A stretch of 47,150 nt of DNA. It comes from Flavobacterium sp. GTDB taxonomy: Bacteria > Bacteroidota > Bacteroidia > Flavobacteriales > Flavobacteriaceae. Positions 45,803 to 47,150 of this stretch are shown piece by piece. Location: contig JACMLU010000019.1 in assembly GCA_014379405.1 (NCBI GenBank), positions 1-47,150 of the forward strand, given 5' to 3'. Every line of letters starts with the position of its first letter. Within the stretch, counting starts at the first letter, position 1. The notes beneath the pieces are model-generated. The model saw only the letters and a list, made by a program, of their open reading frames with translations, searched no databases and had not been told where the DNA came from. A program made the position numbers and the translations under genes.

Positions 45803-46453
45803 ATGAAAACTGAGATTTCAGATAAGCTAGATACTTCTTTTTATGCTAAAGATAAATTGCACCTGGAAAAGATACTCAAGGCCTTTTACGATACCACAAA
45901 TTCTGTTCGTTTTTTTGCATTGGCTGATTCTTCAGTTTTATTTTTTAACAGAAAAGCTGAAGAAGAGTTGTTTTCTTTGATAGGAAAAAAAATTAAAACT
46001 GGGGTATCTATCAAAAAGCTTTTTAAAAAAAGTGATATTCTAGAGTCTTTTATTGTCAATTTTGAAAGAGCCTTAAAAGGGGAACACACCTCAATAGAGC
46101 ACCTAATTGGTCCTTGTGATCAAAGAATTTGGTTTAAGATTGAGCATTACCCTGTTGTATATGACATGAAAATCTTAGGGGTCTCAATCTCCATCAGGAA
46201 TATAAATAAGCGCAAACAAAAAGACCAATTACTACTCCATAAGAACCGCTTGTTAAAAGACATATTGTATACCCATTCACATGATATAAGATCACCACTC
46301 ACCAACATTCTGGGTCTAATTGCTCTTTTTAATAGATTGGAATTAACAGGAGAAAATTTGGAAATCTTCAATCTTCTCGAAGTTGCAGTTAATAACCTTG
46401 ATGACGCTATAAAAGGAATAGTCACAGAAGCCTACAAAGAACCTATACAGTAG
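45803..46453 (+). CDS. PAS domain protein with histidine-kinase H-box but no ATPase
   Basis: 216 residues. A PAS domain covers about 25-135 (FFALADSSVLFFNRKAEEEL … ERALKGEHTSIEHLIGP … SISIRNINKRKQ). A HisKA-like helix pair follows with His160 in SHDIRSPLTNILGL. The protein then ends after LEVAVNNLDDAIKGIV, where a HATPase domain would normally begin. No frameshift is evident, and about 30 bases to the next convergent gene leave no room for one. It may be a phosphoryl relay, an interaction partner or a truncated kinase. Confidence 0.82.
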   Translation: MKTEISDKLDTSFYAKDKLHLEKILKAFYDTTNSVRFFALADSSVLFFNRKAEEELFSLIGKKIKTGVSIKKLFKKSDILESFIVNFERALKGEHTSIEHLIGPCDQRIWFKIEHYPVVYDMKILGVSISIRNINKRKQKDQLLLHKNRLLKDILYTHSHDIRSPLTNILGLIALFNRLELTGENLEIFNLLEVAVNNLDDAIKGIVTEAYKEPIQ

Positions 46454-46486
46454 ATTTTTTCTATTGTTTTTCTTGCTCGATGAACA

Positions 46487-46840
46487 TCACTCTATTGTCA
46501 CAAAAATTGACTTTCTCGGTTTAACCTCAATATTTTTGGTTTTATGTCCTTTTCCAATGATATCCTCCACCAATAGAACATCTCCAGTGTTGAAAGTTCT
46601 TCTTTCTCCTAACGATGTTTCTATTTCTACACCACCATCAAGCAAAATAATATATTGTTTTTGAGGTGCTGTGTGAAAATCGTAATTATAAGTTGGCATT
46701 ACCTCTCTAAATATAATGCCTTTGACCTTTTCTGTATTTGAGATGAAACCAATTTCGCCGGCACAAGTCAAAGTTACATTTAGTTCTTCAAAATGACTGT
46801 CACCACGATTATCGTTGAATATTCTCGTTATTTTAAACAT
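46487..46840 (-). CDS. Small cupin protein
   Basis: 117 residues. A single cupin barrel is visible: GEIGFISNTEKVKGIIFREV, then QYIILLDGGVEIETSLGERRTFNTGDVLLVED and GHKTKN. It is the intact relative of the broken cupin at 5452-5801. The function is unknown. It follows six bases after the esterase remnant's stop, as its relative follows the intact esterase by five. Confidence 0.82.
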   Translation of the reverse strand: MFKITRIFNDNRGDSHFEELNVTLTCAGEIGFISNTEKVKGIIFREVMPTYNYDFHTAPQKQYIILLDGGVEIETSLGERRTFNTGDVLLVEDIIGKGHKTKNIEVKPRKSIFVTIE

Positions 46841-46846
46841 ATTTAA

Positions 46847-46960
46847 TTACTTATTAAAAATTAGTTTGTTTGCCAGTTTAATTTCATTATCAGTTATGGT
46901 ATGCCCAATATTTTCGTATACCTTTTCAAAAACTTCAGCCCCCATACTTTCTTCTTTTAG
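46847..46960 (-). pseudogene. Esterase C-terminal remnant
   Basis: Directly after the GNAT stop the minus strand reads KEESMGAEVFEKVYENIGHT and on to LANKLIFNK and a stop at 46847-46849. This matches the last 35 residues of the esterase at 5806-6420 (KEMGAVVVTKVYPNIGHT … MANELIFNK), including the catalytic His. The first four fifths are gone. Confidence 0.75.
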
Positions 46961-47150
46961 TTATTCTTTTACCCAAACAGTACTATACTTTTCAGGATTT
47001 TTTTCAAAAGATGCACGAACAAACGAGCACGATGGCTTTACCTTAAGATTATGGTTAGTAGCATACTCCACCATTTCGTTTAACAACTTACCAGCAAATC
47101 CCTTGCCTCTTGCAGATTGATTTACCTCTGTGTGATAGGCATTGAGTTCG
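46961..47150 (-). CDS. GNAT N-acetyltransferase, start beyond window
   Basis: 63 codons to the TAA at 46961-46963. HTEVNQSARGKGFAGKLLNE is the acetyl-CoA-binding region and VKPSCSFV, a typical end-motif, precedes YSTVWVKE. It fits the short GCN5-related family (about 95 residues). Its first part lies outside the window. The same family is found as a remnant at 8507-8710. Confidence 0.8.
   Translation of the reverse strand, partial: ELNAYHTEVNQSARGKGFAGKLLNEMVEYATNHNLKVKPSCSFVRASFEKNPEKYSTVWVKE

Overview
The window comes from a low-GC member of the Bacteroidota. The signs are TAnnTTTG-type -7 promoter boxes, AT-rich spacers, HxlR and AraC regulators, a bacillithiol-type deacetylase, YceI, pirin and DUF417 genes, and an IS982-family remnant. 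The genus cannot be fixed from the sequence. No rRNA, tRNA, phage or CRISPR is visible.

Almost every enzyme gene belongs to a family used against reactive aromatics, quinones, aldehydes or oxidants. There are two hydroquinone-type ring-cleaving VOC dioxygenases, two isochorismatase-like hydrolases, an MhqD-like esterase, two dehalogenase/epoxide-hydrolase-like proteins, a lipoprotein esterase, three AhpD/CMD proteins (one partial), three metallo-beta-lactamase-fold hydrolases, two SDRs, an ALDH, two pirins, YceI, DoxX, an RclC/YkgB-like DUF417 protein, a broken OsmC, BshB1, a PNPOx-like protein, a spare GAPDH, an MFS pump, a TSUP exporter and an outer-membrane porin. I read it as an accessory electrophile/aromatic detoxification island. 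The substrate is not identifiable.

Layout. 1-152: tail of a CMD gene. 623-1822: MFS pump (-). 2061-2425: dead hxlR. 2692-4316: NTF2-like and SDR genes divergent from an HxlR gene. 4285-10454: minus-strand operon (DUF1275, VOC, GNAT remnant, isochorismatase, NTF2, IS982 remnant, esterase, broken cupin, pirin, broken HD protein). 11315-19477: regulatory block with two AraC genes around a 1.9-kDa-residue-scale (about 1935 aa) sigma-54 activator carrying nine tandem GAF domains. 19707-30020: ten-kb plus-strand operon (CMD to GAPDH). 30033-32908: HxlR divergent from SDR, PNPOx and BshB1. 33000-35527: AraC and ALDH. 35958-40858: minus-strand operon (OsmC remnant, esterase, DUF417, MBL, CMD, small protein, MBL). 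41262-42350: MBL. 43148-44477: pirin and YceI. 44818-47150: AraC, PAS/histidine-box protein, cupin, esterase remnant, GNAT.

The strongest new observation is regulatory. Six upstream regions (near 2004, 10700, 19625, 41173, 42449 and 42897) carry the same composite promoter. It has two direct GGGAA-type half-sites 21 bp apart (20 in one), and exactly 36 bases after the start of the promoter-proximal half-site comes a -7 box of the form gCAACTTTG/TAAnTTTG. All six point at a detoxification gene, and together they head most of the operons. The geometry fits an AraC-family activator bound next to the -7 element, so one regulator, possibly encoded here, may control the whole island. Other points of note are a T10 tract that puts the porin signal peptide out of frame, an OsmC gene split by one TAG, and two copies of a GNAT-esterase-cupin block that have decayed reciprocally.
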